From Ruminococcus sp. (GTDB lineage: Bacteria; Bacillota; Clostridia; Lachnospirales; Lachnospiraceae): a stretch of 64,000 nt of DNA. The notes under the pieces are model-generated. The model did not search any database, was not told the DNA's origin, and saw only the letters and a list, made by a program, of their open reading frames with translations. Position numbers and translations under genes: made by a program. Where the stretch lies: the NCBI GenBank assembly GCA_013911065.1, contig JACERV010000023.1, positions 23,589 through 87,588 on the forward strand. Reading direction: 5' to 3'. Positions 57,352-64,000 of this stretch are shown here, one piece after another (within the stretch, counting starts at the first letter, position 1; each line of letters starts with the position of its first letter).

Positions 57352-58018
57352 ATTTGAAGTAACAATGAATGAGTATCTGCCCCTACGGGATGTAGTATTC
57401 AATACATTAAGACAAGCTATTTTGCGGGGGGAGCTGAAACCGGGAGAAAGACTGATGGAAATTCAGCTTGCCAACAAGTTGGGGGTGAGCCGCACACCCA
57501 TTCGTGAAGCAATCCGAAAGCTGGAGCTGGAGGGTCTCGTACTGATGATTCCGAGAAGAGGCGCTGAGGTTGCAGAAATTACAGAGAAAAACCTGCGGGA
57601 TGTGCTGGAGGTCAGGGCAGCCCTGGAGGAACTTGCAGTACAGCTCGCCTGCACCAGGATAAGCTATGAAGGAATAGAAAGCCTGAAAAAGGCAGCAAAA
57701 GACTTTGAAGCCACGTTAGACAGTGAGGACATTACAAAAATCGCCGAAGCAGATGTGGCATTTCATGATATCATATATCTTGCCACAGAAAACCGGAGGC
57801 TGATACAGCTCCTGAATAACCTGAGAGAGCAGATGTACCGGTACCGGGTGGAGCATCTGAAACAAAAAGAATGCCATCCCCAGCTTCTGGAAGAGCACCA
57901 GGAAATCATCCATGCCATAGAAAAACGGGAAAAAGATATTGCGGCAAAATTAACGAACCAGCATATCAATAACCAGGTAACAGCAGTCACCGGTAAACTG
58001 CGCAGTAGAGAAGAGTAA
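57341..58018 (+). CDS. GntR-family (FCD) transcriptional regulator
   Basis: 225 residues from ATG 57341 (MEPKFEVTMNEYLPLRD), seven bases after GGGGAGG. The N-terminal winged helix has LANKLGVSRTPIREAIRKLELEGLV, and the C-terminal FCD domain contains EVRAALEELA and the histidine DVAFHDIIY typical of metal or carboxylate-binding FadR relatives. It is translationally coupled to ispE; its ligand is unknown. Confidence 0.92.
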   Translation: MEPKFEVTMNEYLPLRDVVFNTLRQAILRGELKPGERLMEIQLANKLGVSRTPIREAIRKLELEGLVLMIPRRGAEVAEITEKNLRDVLEVRAALEELAVQLACTRISYEGIESLKKAAKDFEATLDSEDITKIAEADVAFHDIIYLATENRRLIQLLNNLREQMYRYRVEHLKQKECHPQLLEEHQEIIHAIEKREKDIAAKLTNQHINNQVTAVTGKLRSREE

Positions 58019-58037
58019 GAATATTCTGACAATGGAA

Positions 58038-58082
58038 AGCAAAGGGGACAGTCCCTTTTGTAAAGGGACTGTCCCCTTTGCT
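58038..58082. terminator. Perfect 21-bp inverted repeat after GntR gene
   Basis: Positions 58038-58058 pair perfectly with 58062-58082 around the loop TGT; the arms have the composition AGCAAAGGGG-ACAGTCCCTTT. No long U-tract follows, so it may be a transcript-end hairpin or a dispersed palindromic repeat of the host. Confidence 0.65.
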
Positions 58083-58156
58083 CACTATTGTTGTATAATT
58101 CTGGTAATTGTGTCAATACTCCCTATATCAATTAAGAAAGATAGAGGGAGTTACAT

Positions 58157-58825
58157 ATGAATGGAACATATATTATAAACAAATTTGAAAATAGGATTAT
58201 TTTAATTCTTGCGATGATTATTGCGGTTTTAATTACTGGGATGATTGGCTGGCGCGTGAATCTGACTGCCCAGGCGAAGCTGCAGGAGCATTTGGCTGAG
58301 GAGGTGCTGCGGTTCCATATCCTGGCAAACAGTGACAGTGATGAGGACCAGGAGCTTAAGATGGACGTGAAGGCGCAGGTGCTGGCATTTTTGAAAGACT
58401 CCATGCCGGAGGGACTGAGTGTAGAGGAAACTGGAGAATGGATGCGCAGGAATACGGACAAGCTGGAGGAAGTAAGCCGGGATACGGTTCTTTCAGAGGG
58501 AAAAGATTATCCGGTGAGTGCAGCAGTGACAACCTGTTATTTTCCCGAGAAGACGTATGGTGACGTGACATTTCCGGCAGGAAACTATAAGGCATTGAGA
58601 ATTGAAATCGGCGCTGCAAAGGGACATAACTGGTGGTGCGTTCTGTATCCTAATTTATGTTTTACAGATGCAACAAACGCAGTGGTACCGGAAGAAGGAA
58701 AAGAGGAGTTGAAAAATGTGCTGACAGAGGAAGAATATTCTCAGGTGACGGCACAGTCGGACTTTAAGATAAAGTGGTATTTCCTGGAGCAGTTTAAGGA
58801 GAAAGATTCGAAAGAAATTGAGTAA
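58157..58825 (+). CDS. spoIIR: Stage II sporulation protein R
   Basis: 222 residues. A single N-terminal membrane helix (IILILAMIIAVLITGMIGW) is followed by the SpoIIR signature LRFHILANSDSDEDQELKMDVK. SpoIIR is made in the forespore and secreted to activate SpoIIGA and so sigma-E in the mother cell. GAGGGAG lies just before the ATG. It confirms that the host sporulates. Confidence 0.95.
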   Translation: MNGTYIINKFENRIILILAMIIAVLITGMIGWRVNLTAQAKLQEHLAEEVLRFHILANSDSDEDQELKMDVKAQVLAFLKDSMPEGLSVEETGEWMRRNTDKLEEVSRDTVLSEGKDYPVSAAVTTCYFPEKTYGDVTFPAGNYKALRIEIGAAKGHNWWCVLYPNLCFTDATNAVVPEEGKEELKNVLTEEEYSQVTAQSDFKIKWYFLEQFKEKDSKEIE

Positions 58826-58854
58826 ATGAATCCGGGAATCCGAACGGAGGAAGA

Positions 58855-60039
58855 ATGACGGAATTTTTGGTAAAACATTTCGTAAAAGATTATGAGCAGG
58901 TGGAAAAGGTGTCCGTGCGTACAGCTTATGGTGTATTAGCCAGTATCGTGGGCATCTTTTGTAATGTGCTTTTATTTGTTGTAAAAATCATTGTGGGCCT
59001 GAGCCTGCGAAGCGTATCTGTAACGGCGGATGCGTTTAATAACCTGTCCGATGCAGGTTCTTCCATTATTAGTTTCATTGGGGTAAAAATGGCAGGTAAA
59101 CCCGCAGACGCGGACCATCCCTTTGGTCATGGAAGAATGGAATACATAGCGGCTCTGATTGTATCTTTTTTGGTGCTGGAGGTGGGATTTACTTTTTTGA
59201 AAGACTCTCTGGCCAAAATAAGGACACCCCAGGAATTGCATTTTCATCTGGTATCAGTTCTTATCCTGCTGTTGTCTATTGGAGTAAAGCTGTGGCTGGG
59301 CATCTTTAACCGGAAGCTGGGACGAAAGATTGATTCTAAAGTTATGATGGCAGTATTTACAGACTCTATGGGCGATGTGATTACCACAGGCGCTACGGTC
59401 CTTTCTTTGATCTTCTTTGCGGTGACCGGAATAAACATTGACGGATTTGTGGGAGCCGGCGTAGCTCTTGTTGTAATGTGGGCCGGTGTGGAGATAGCAA
59501 AAGATACTTTGGAACCTTTGATAGGGGAAGGGGTAGACCCGGAATTGTATGTCAAAATAAAAGATTTCGTAGAAAAATATGACGGCATTGAGGGTACTCA
59601 CGATTTAATTGTCCATAATTACGGACCGAACAGGAGCATGGCGTCTATCCATGCGGAAGTTCCCAATAATGTAGATATAGAAGTATCTCACGAAGTAATT
59701 GATAAAATTGAGCGGGATGCACTGGAACAGCTGGGCATATTTCTTGTGGTACATATGGACCCAATTGAAACGAAGGACGAAGAAGTTCTGAAAATCCGCG
59801 GCCGGGTTACAAAGATACTTGCAGATTTGGATGAAAACTGCAGTATTCATGATTTTCGGGTGGTAGAAGGAGAGAAACGGATTAATCTGATATTTGACGT
59901 AGTTGTCCCAATCCTATATGATGAGAAAAAGAGAATAGAGCTGCAGGAGGAATTGGAAACAAGAATCTGCAGGAATGATACCCGTTACCAGTGTGTCATC
60001 ACTGTAGAACACAGCTTTATGTCCAGCAAAGGTGAGTAA
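58855..60039 (+). CDS. Cation diffusion facilitator (CDF) metal exporter
   Basis: 394 residues. Six membrane helices (from YGVLASIVGIFCNVLLFVVKI) with the metal-site motif SVTADAFNNLSDAGSS (DxxxD in helix 2) and HPFGHGRMEY, a second DxxxD-like site TDSMGDV, and a long C-terminal metal-sensing domain with several histidines (HVEVPNN, VVHMDPIE). It exchanges Zn, Mn or Fe for protons. It starts 30 bases after spoIIR. Confidence 0.92.
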   Translation: MTEFLVKHFVKDYEQVEKVSVRTAYGVLASIVGIFCNVLLFVVKIIVGLSLRSVSVTADAFNNLSDAGSSIISFIGVKMAGKPADADHPFGHGRMEYIAALIVSFLVLEVGFTFLKDSLAKIRTPQELHFHLVSVLILLLSIGVKLWLGIFNRKLGRKIDSKVMMAVFTDSMGDVITTGATVLSLIFFAVTGINIDGFVGAGVALVVMWAGVEIAKDTLEPLIGEGVDPELYVKIKDFVEKYDGIEGTHDLIVHNYGPNRSMASIHAEVPNNVDIEVSHEVIDKIERDALEQLGIFLVVHMDPIETKDEEVLKIRGRVTKILADLDENCSIHDFRVVEGEKRINLIFDVVVPILYDEKKRIELQEELETRICRNDTRYQCVITVEHSFMSSKGE

Positions 60040-60065
60040 GAGCAGCATAAAGAAATGAAAGATAT

Positions 60066-60124
60066 CTTATTGAACGTTAGTAGTTCAATAAGCATACCTT
60101 CTTGAATATTAGTAGTTTAAGAAG
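60066..60124. repeat. Palindromic hairpin repeat, inverted copies
   Basis: CTTATTGAAC-GTTAGTA-GTTCAATAAG (60066-60092) and CTTCTTGAAT-ATTAGTA-GTTTAAGAAG (60098-60124). They are the reverse complement family of the units at 21868-21948. The stem changes A:T to C:G on both sides. Confidence 0.7.
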
Positions 60125-60172
60125 TATAAGTTTCTCACTGCACTGAAAGACAAGAGAGAAAGAAGGTAAGAT

Positions 60173-60874
60173 ATGTATTCATTTGGCAGCAGAGTAAGAT
60201 ATAGTGAAATTGGACATCATGGAACTATGACACTGCCCGGTCTGATAAATTATTTTCAGGACTGCAGTACCTTCCAGTCCGAGGATATCGGACTGGGTGT
60301 GAAGGAATTGAAAAAGCGGAAAAAGGCATGGATTTTGTCTTATTGGCAGGTTATAATTGAAAGGTTTCCCAAGATGGGAGAGCAGGTGACGGTAGGGACA
60401 TTTGCGACCGGATTTAAAGGGCTGTATGGAGACCGGAACTTTTTCATGAATGATGAACAGGGAAACCGGATCGCTTGTGCCAATTCTATATGGGTCTTTA
60501 TGGATATGGAAAAAGGGAGACCGGCAAAACCGGGGGATGAGGATATCCTGCCTTACGGTATGGAGCCGCCTTTGGAGATGGAGTATGAGGGCAGAAAAAT
60601 AAAACTTCCCGAGTCCAGCGAAGACTTCCCTTCTTTTCCGGTACGGAAATACCATATAGATACAAATGAGCATGTAAATAACTGCCAGTATGTTCAAATG
60701 GCACTGGAAGTATTGCCGGATGAAATAAATGTCCGCCAGCTTCGTGTGGAATATAAAAAGTCTGCCGTGTACGGGGATATCATCCGCCCTAAGGTGGCTT
60801 TTGAAACTGAGAGGACAGTCGTGGAGCTGTGTGACAAGAATGGGACCCCATATGCAGTGATAGAATTCAAATAG
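60173..60874 (+). CDS. Acyl-ACP thioesterase
   Basis: 233 residues of the FatA-like double hot-dog family. The N-terminal YFQDCSTFQSEDIG and the C-terminal YHIDTNEHVNNCQYV match the catalytic helix and the N-x-H-x-C active-site region. It releases fatty acids from acyl carrier protein. AGAAGG lies before the ATG. It precedes the RNA-binding gene by 13 bases. Confidence 0.92.
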   Translation: MYSFGSRVRYSEIGHHGTMTLPGLINYFQDCSTFQSEDIGLGVKELKKRKKAWILSYWQVIIERFPKMGEQVTVGTFATGFKGLYGDRNFFMNDEQGNRIACANSIWVFMDMEKGRPAKPGDEDILPYGMEPPLEMEYEGRKIKLPESSEDFPSFPVRKYHIDTNEHVNNCQYVQMALEVLPDEINVRQLRVEYKKSAVYGDIIRPKVAFETERTVVELCDKNGTPYAVIEFK

Positions 60875-60887
60875 AGGAGATGTGGCA

Positions 60888-61715
60888 ATGAAATTAGGAG
60901 AAAAACAGGTTTTAACCGTTGTAAAGAAAGTAGATTTTGGAGTATACCTGGGCAGTGAGGAAGAGCGTGTACTGCTCCCCAAAAAACAGATACCCGGAGA
61001 GATTGAATTAGGTGACCCGGTGGAGGTTTTCCTATACAGAGACTCTGATGACAGGCTGATTGCGACTACAAATGAGCCAAAGATTACATTAGGAAAATTA
61101 GCGGTGCTGGAGGTCGCAGATGTAGGCCGTTTGGGCGCATTTCTTGACTGGGGATTGGAAAAAGACTTATTCCTGCCCTTTAAAGAACAGACAGAAAAGG
61201 TGCAAAAAGGAGACAAGTGTCTGGTTTCTCTTTACATTGATAAGAGCAGCCGTCTGTGCGCTACAATGAAAGTTTATCATTTACTGCAGACAGATTCCCC
61301 TTATAAAAAGGATGACAAGGTGAGCGGAATCATTTATGATACCAGTCCGGAATTCGGGGTGTTCGTGGCGGTGGACAACCAGTACTCAGCGCTGATTCCT
61401 CAAAAAGAGGTCTTCGGGAACCTTAAAGTTGGGAATATTGTAGAGGCCAGGGTTACGGCTGTGAAAGAGGACGGCAAGCTGGATTTAAGTGTGAGGGACA
61501 AGATTCCGGAGCAGATGGATAAGGATGCACAGTATATCATGAAGGTGATTGAAAGCCATAATGGGGTACTTCCCTTTACCGATAAAGCGGACCCTGAAAC
61601 AATTAAGCGGGAGTTCGGCATGAGCAAGGCAGCTTTTAAAAGAGCTGTGGGGCGTCTGCTGAAGGCGGGTAAGATTGAAATTACAGGAAAGGATATTAGA
61701 AGCACTGGCCGGTAA
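60888..61715 (+). CDS. S1-domain RNA-binding protein (CvfB/YitL-like)
   Basis: 275 residues from ATG 60888; the GTG at 60882 is too close to GAGGAG. It has three S1-like OB domains (FGVYLGSEEERVLLPKKQI; GRLGAFLDWGLEKDLFLPF; FGVFVAVDNQYSALIP) and a C-terminal winged helix (KREFGMSKAAFKRAVGRLLKAG). Family members (CvfB in Staphylococcus) bind RNA and influence virulence gene expression. Confidence 0.9.
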   Translation: MKLGEKQVLTVVKKVDFGVYLGSEEERVLLPKKQIPGEIELGDPVEVFLYRDSDDRLIATTNEPKITLGKLAVLEVADVGRLGAFLDWGLEKDLFLPFKEQTEKVQKGDKCLVSLYIDKSSRLCATMKVYHLLQTDSPYKKDDKVSGIIYDTSPEFGVFVAVDNQYSALIPQKEVFGNLKVGNIVEARVTAVKEDGKLDLSVRDKIPEQMDKDAQYIMKVIESHNGVLPFTDKADPETIKREFGMSKAAFKRAVGRLLKAGKIEITGKDIRSTGR

Positions 61716-61745
61716 GGCGTTTATCAGCATAAAGAAGGGGCTATT

Positions 61746-62465
61746 ATGAGAATCGGCATATGTGACGATGAAAAACTTCAGAGAGAGTACCTTAGTAAAC
61801 TATGCCTGGAATGTGCAGACAAGCTAAAGATTGACTGTGACATTGTAGAATTTTCCGCAGGACAGGATGTATTAAACTATCAAGGAGAAATGCTCACGTT
61901 ACTTTTGTTGGATATTGAAATGGAGGGTATCAACGGTATTGAGGTGAAAGAGCATATAGAACACAGTAACATGATATGGAGAATCATATTTGTTTCCAAT
62001 CATGAAGATTGTGTTTGGTCTGCTTTTGGAATAAATACGCTGGCCTTTGAGAGAAAACCAATCAGTCGTAATCGTATGGAGAGATGGATTCGAGCAGCAG
62101 TCAAAGAATTTGATAGCAAAATCATAATAAAATTTGAAAAAGATAACACAGCCACCTGGTCTAAGGTTGAAAACCTGTTATATTTGCGTGCAGAGGGAAA
62201 TTATACTATTGTACATACAAAATATGCGGAATTCATCATTAGTAAAAGTCTCAAATATTGGCAGGAGCAGTTGCCAAAGGATAGGATGATAAGAGTCCAC
62301 AGGTCTTATCTTGTTAATTTAGATTATGTGGAAAACGTGGCGAAAGATGAAATCAGAATGAAACATGTCAAAAAGAGTATTCCGATTGGGAGGACAAACA
62401 AAAAGAATTTTATAATTCGATATCAGGCTTTCATACAAGAGAGGATAAGGAGTAGATTGCGATGA
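61746..62465 (+). CDS. LytTR-family response regulator
   Basis: 239 residues. The receiver domain begins RIGICDDEKLQREYL, with the phosphorylated aspartate D56 in LLLLDIEMEGINGIEV. The LytTR DNA-binding domain occupies about 135-235 (LLYLRAEGNYTIVHT, RVHRSYLVN). It is coupled to the histidine kinase by a four-base ATGA overlap. The pair is of the AgrCA/ComDE type that usually senses a peptide or a change of the envelope. Confidence 0.92.
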   Translation: MRIGICDDEKLQREYLSKLCLECADKLKIDCDIVEFSAGQDVLNYQGEMLTLLLLDIEMEGINGIEVKEHIEHSNMIWRIIFVSNHEDCVWSAFGINTLAFERKPISRNRMERWIRAAVKEFDSKIIIKFEKDNTATWSKVENLLYLRAEGNYTIVHTKYAEFIISKSLKYWQEQLPKDRMIRVHRSYLVNLDYVENVAKDEIRMKHVKKSIPIGRTNKKNFIIRYQAFIQERIRSRLR

Positions 62466-63769
62466 TGGTATATGCATACATAGAAGCCATAATACTTATG
62501 GTTATGGAATTTACCAAGTATTTCATGGCATACGAAGTTATCTTAGGGAGGAAAAGAAACAAAAGCCTCATTCATGTAGTGGGATTTTATGTATTAGCTG
62601 CACTGCTGCAGTTCGTAATAATAACCGCTGCAGATGAAACGTGGGTAGGCATATTTGTGCTATGTTTTGGACTTTTGATTCCAATTTACTTTATAGAAGG
62701 TTCCATGAAAAAGATAATCGAGTATGTCTTGATTGTTGCAGCAGTATCAATTATGGACATTTGGGGAGATATCATCATAGATCATCTATACATTGGCGGC
62801 GGATATCTTATAGAAGTGGATGTGCTGAAGACTATTTTGGGCAATCTTCTAAGTTTAATTGTCCTGGGAACTATTGCTGCAGTCAGAATCATTAGAAATA
62901 AGAAATATAAGAATGAGCCTGTTTTCCTGTCTATGACGCAGTATTTCATTATCGGAATAGGGCTTGTAAGCAGCTTGTTGATATTGGCGGGAATGCAGTA
63001 CATATTCGCAGGAGATGAGATATCTGCCCAGGAGAAAACAGCTTGGTATTTTATAAGTGCTTCTGCCGGCTGCATGTATGTGGCACTAAGTATTTACCAG
63101 ACATTAACGGCTAATCGTGCGGAACAATACCGGAAGCAAACAAAAGAGTATGAAGAATTTATGCGGCTTCAGGCCGAGTATACAAAAAGTATAATGGAGA
63201 GGGACCAGGTACTAAGGCGCTTTAAGCATGATATGCACTCACATTTTACTGTGATTTCGGAATATTGCAAAAAAGAGAGGTATCATGAGCTGCAGGATTA
63301 TCTGGCCGCAATACATGTATATTCGGGCTTATATGAGTCAAAAAGGCTTGTAGGAAATACCGTAGTGGATGCGGTAATATATGATTTATGTAAAATCGCA
63401 GAAAAAGAAGGGGTTGCCATACAGGTTACCGGTACGATCCCTGCAGAATGTACCATAGAACCATATGACTTATGTATTTTATTTTCTAATTTGTTAAGCA
63501 ATGCAGTAGAGGCAAGTGCAAGATTACAAGAGAAAGAGAAAGTGATTTATTTAGATGTATATTACTATAACAATCAGTTCTATTTATCTGTCAAAAACAA
63601 TGTGGAATGGGAAGTTTCCATTGAAGGCGATAAGATGACAACAAGTAAAGATGACAAGAGTTTGCACGGCTTTGGAGTTTATAATGCGAAACAGGTCGTA
63701 GAAAAATATGGCGGAAAGATAACGTTTACCTGCCAGGATGATATTTTTAAAGTAGAAATATTAATGTGA
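62462..63769 (+). CDS. GHKL-type sensor histidine kinase (AgrC-like)
   Basis: 435 residues. Six or seven membrane helices fill the first 215 residues, followed by the phosphoacceptor H256 in RRFKHDMHSHF, and the ATP-binding domain with LFSNLLSNAVEAS and a HGFGVYNAK G-box. It phosphorylates the LytTR regulator. No AgrB or AgrD gene is found on either side inside the window, so its signal may be encoded elsewhere. Confidence 0.92.
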   Translation: MMVYAYIEAIILMVMEFTKYFMAYEVILGRKRNKSLIHVVGFYVLAALLQFVIITAADETWVGIFVLCFGLLIPIYFIEGSMKKIIEYVLIVAAVSIMDIWGDIIIDHLYIGGGYLIEVDVLKTILGNLLSLIVLGTIAAVRIIRNKKYKNEPVFLSMTQYFIIGIGLVSSLLILAGMQYIFAGDEISAQEKTAWYFISASAGCMYVALSIYQTLTANRAEQYRKQTKEYEEFMRLQAEYTKSIMERDQVLRRFKHDMHSHFTVISEYCKKERYHELQDYLAAIHVYSGLYESKRLVGNTVVDAVIYDLCKIAEKEGVAIQVTGTIPAECTIEPYDLCILFSNLLSNAVEASARLQEKEKVIYLDVYYYNNQFYLSVKNNVEWEVSIEGDKMTTSKDDKSLHGFGVYNAKQVVEKYGGKITFTCQDDIFKVEILM

Positions 63770-63783
63770 AGCGGGTATATACA

Positions 63784-63822
63784 ATCCCCCACTTAGCGCA
63801 TTGTGTGCTTGAAGTGGGGGAT
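63784..63822 (+). terminator. Rho-independent terminator
   Basis: ATCCCCCACTT pairs perfectly with AAGTGGGGGAT across a 17-base loop, followed by GTTTGTT. It ends the two-component operon. Confidence 0.75.
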
Positions 63823-63900
63823 GTTTGTTATGTATTCAAATAAAGGGTATAAATAGGCGTTTATATAAAAAAGGGGGCTGTAAAATAAGTTCTTAATTAA

Positions 63901-63949
63901 GAATCGCCAGTTCCGGCAAATGCCGGTTCTGGTGATTCTTCGTTTTTTT
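63901..63949 (+). terminator. Terminator in unannotated end of window
   Basis: GAATCgCCAG..CCGGCA pairs with TGCCGG..CTGGtGATTC around AA, followed by TTCGTTTTTTT. It sits after GGGGGCTGTAAAATAAG (63871-63887), which resembles the ends of some insertion sequences. Nothing else is visible between 63823 and the window end. Confidence 0.6.
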
Positions 63950-64000
63950 ATCTACTTTTTATGATAATGATTGATTTTTCCATAAAAAAGCGTACACTTA

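Noticed and set aside
58038..58082. Insertion-sequence terminal repeats
   Set aside because: The two arms are separated by only three bases, so this is a single hairpin.

Overview
The window looks like chromosome of a spore-forming, anaerobic Lachnospiraceae-type Firmicute, for example a gut Clostridium/Blautia/Dorea relative. The pointers are strong AGGAGG ribosome sites, frequent GTG/TTG starts, SpoIIR and a SipL-type spore protein, a hybrid cluster protein, a superoxide-reductase-like domain, and the codon style. The genus is an inference. I saw no rRNA, tRNA, CRISPR array or complete insertion sequence.

Layout. 1-4.9 kb is an accessory stretch: a GIY-YIG protein, an unrecognised protein and a fused MoxR-AAA/VWA protein form one tight operon, followed by an XRE-desulfoferrodoxin fusion, a DinB protein and a methyltransferase. 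5.0-9.5 kb has a TetR regulator divergent from a two-gene drug-type ABC exporter, a structured mobile-element-like remnant, and an EFR1 flavodoxin/ferredoxin. 9.5-15.5 kb is a visibly GC-richer block: two half-size ABC exporters, an ATC-hydrolase-like protein, a VOC protein and a DtxR-type metal regulator, with paired metal-box-like operators in front. 15.7-21.8 kb holds a chemoreceptor, a second ATC-hydrolase-like gene, ProC, and a V4R/diguanylate cyclase pair. 22.2-31.2 kb is a complete branched-chain amino-acid ABC importer followed by a kinase-like gene, a rhodanese-TtcA-like sulfur transferase, a cysteine-desulfidase-like protein and an AraC regulator. 31.5-36.3 kb has Hcp and a DeoR/aldolase/sugar-kinase operon.

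The most interesting part is about 36.25-46.0 kb. An AT-rich cluster encodes YezD, NifB, a free-standing NifX-like domain, NifH, CysK, a NifK-like and a NifD-like subunit, and a complete SsuABC/TauABC-type importer. It has no nifEN, nifUS, nifV or nifA. The gene content predicts that a small organosulfur compound is imported, reduced by a nitrogenase-like enzyme, and the released sulfide captured by CysK as cysteine. This is analogous to, but apparently distinct from, the methylthio-alkane reductase (MarBHDK). The cluster is bracketed by a 37-bp direct repeat (36/37 identical). The left copy is the 3' end of the sugar kinase gene and the right copy lies just before the next resident gene, which suggests a discrete inserted island.

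46-63.8 kb is mostly core genome: an EamA transporter, Hpt, a HAD phosphatase, MurF, Ddl, PncB, a diguanylate cyclase, PlsC, a PrcB-like lipoprotein, a SipL-like protein, IspE, a GntR regulator, SpoIIR, a CDF metal exporter, an acyl-ACP thioesterase, a CvfB-like RNA-binding protein, and a LytTR/GHKL two-component pair. Two dispersed hairpin-repeat families with compensatory base changes are scattered between genes.
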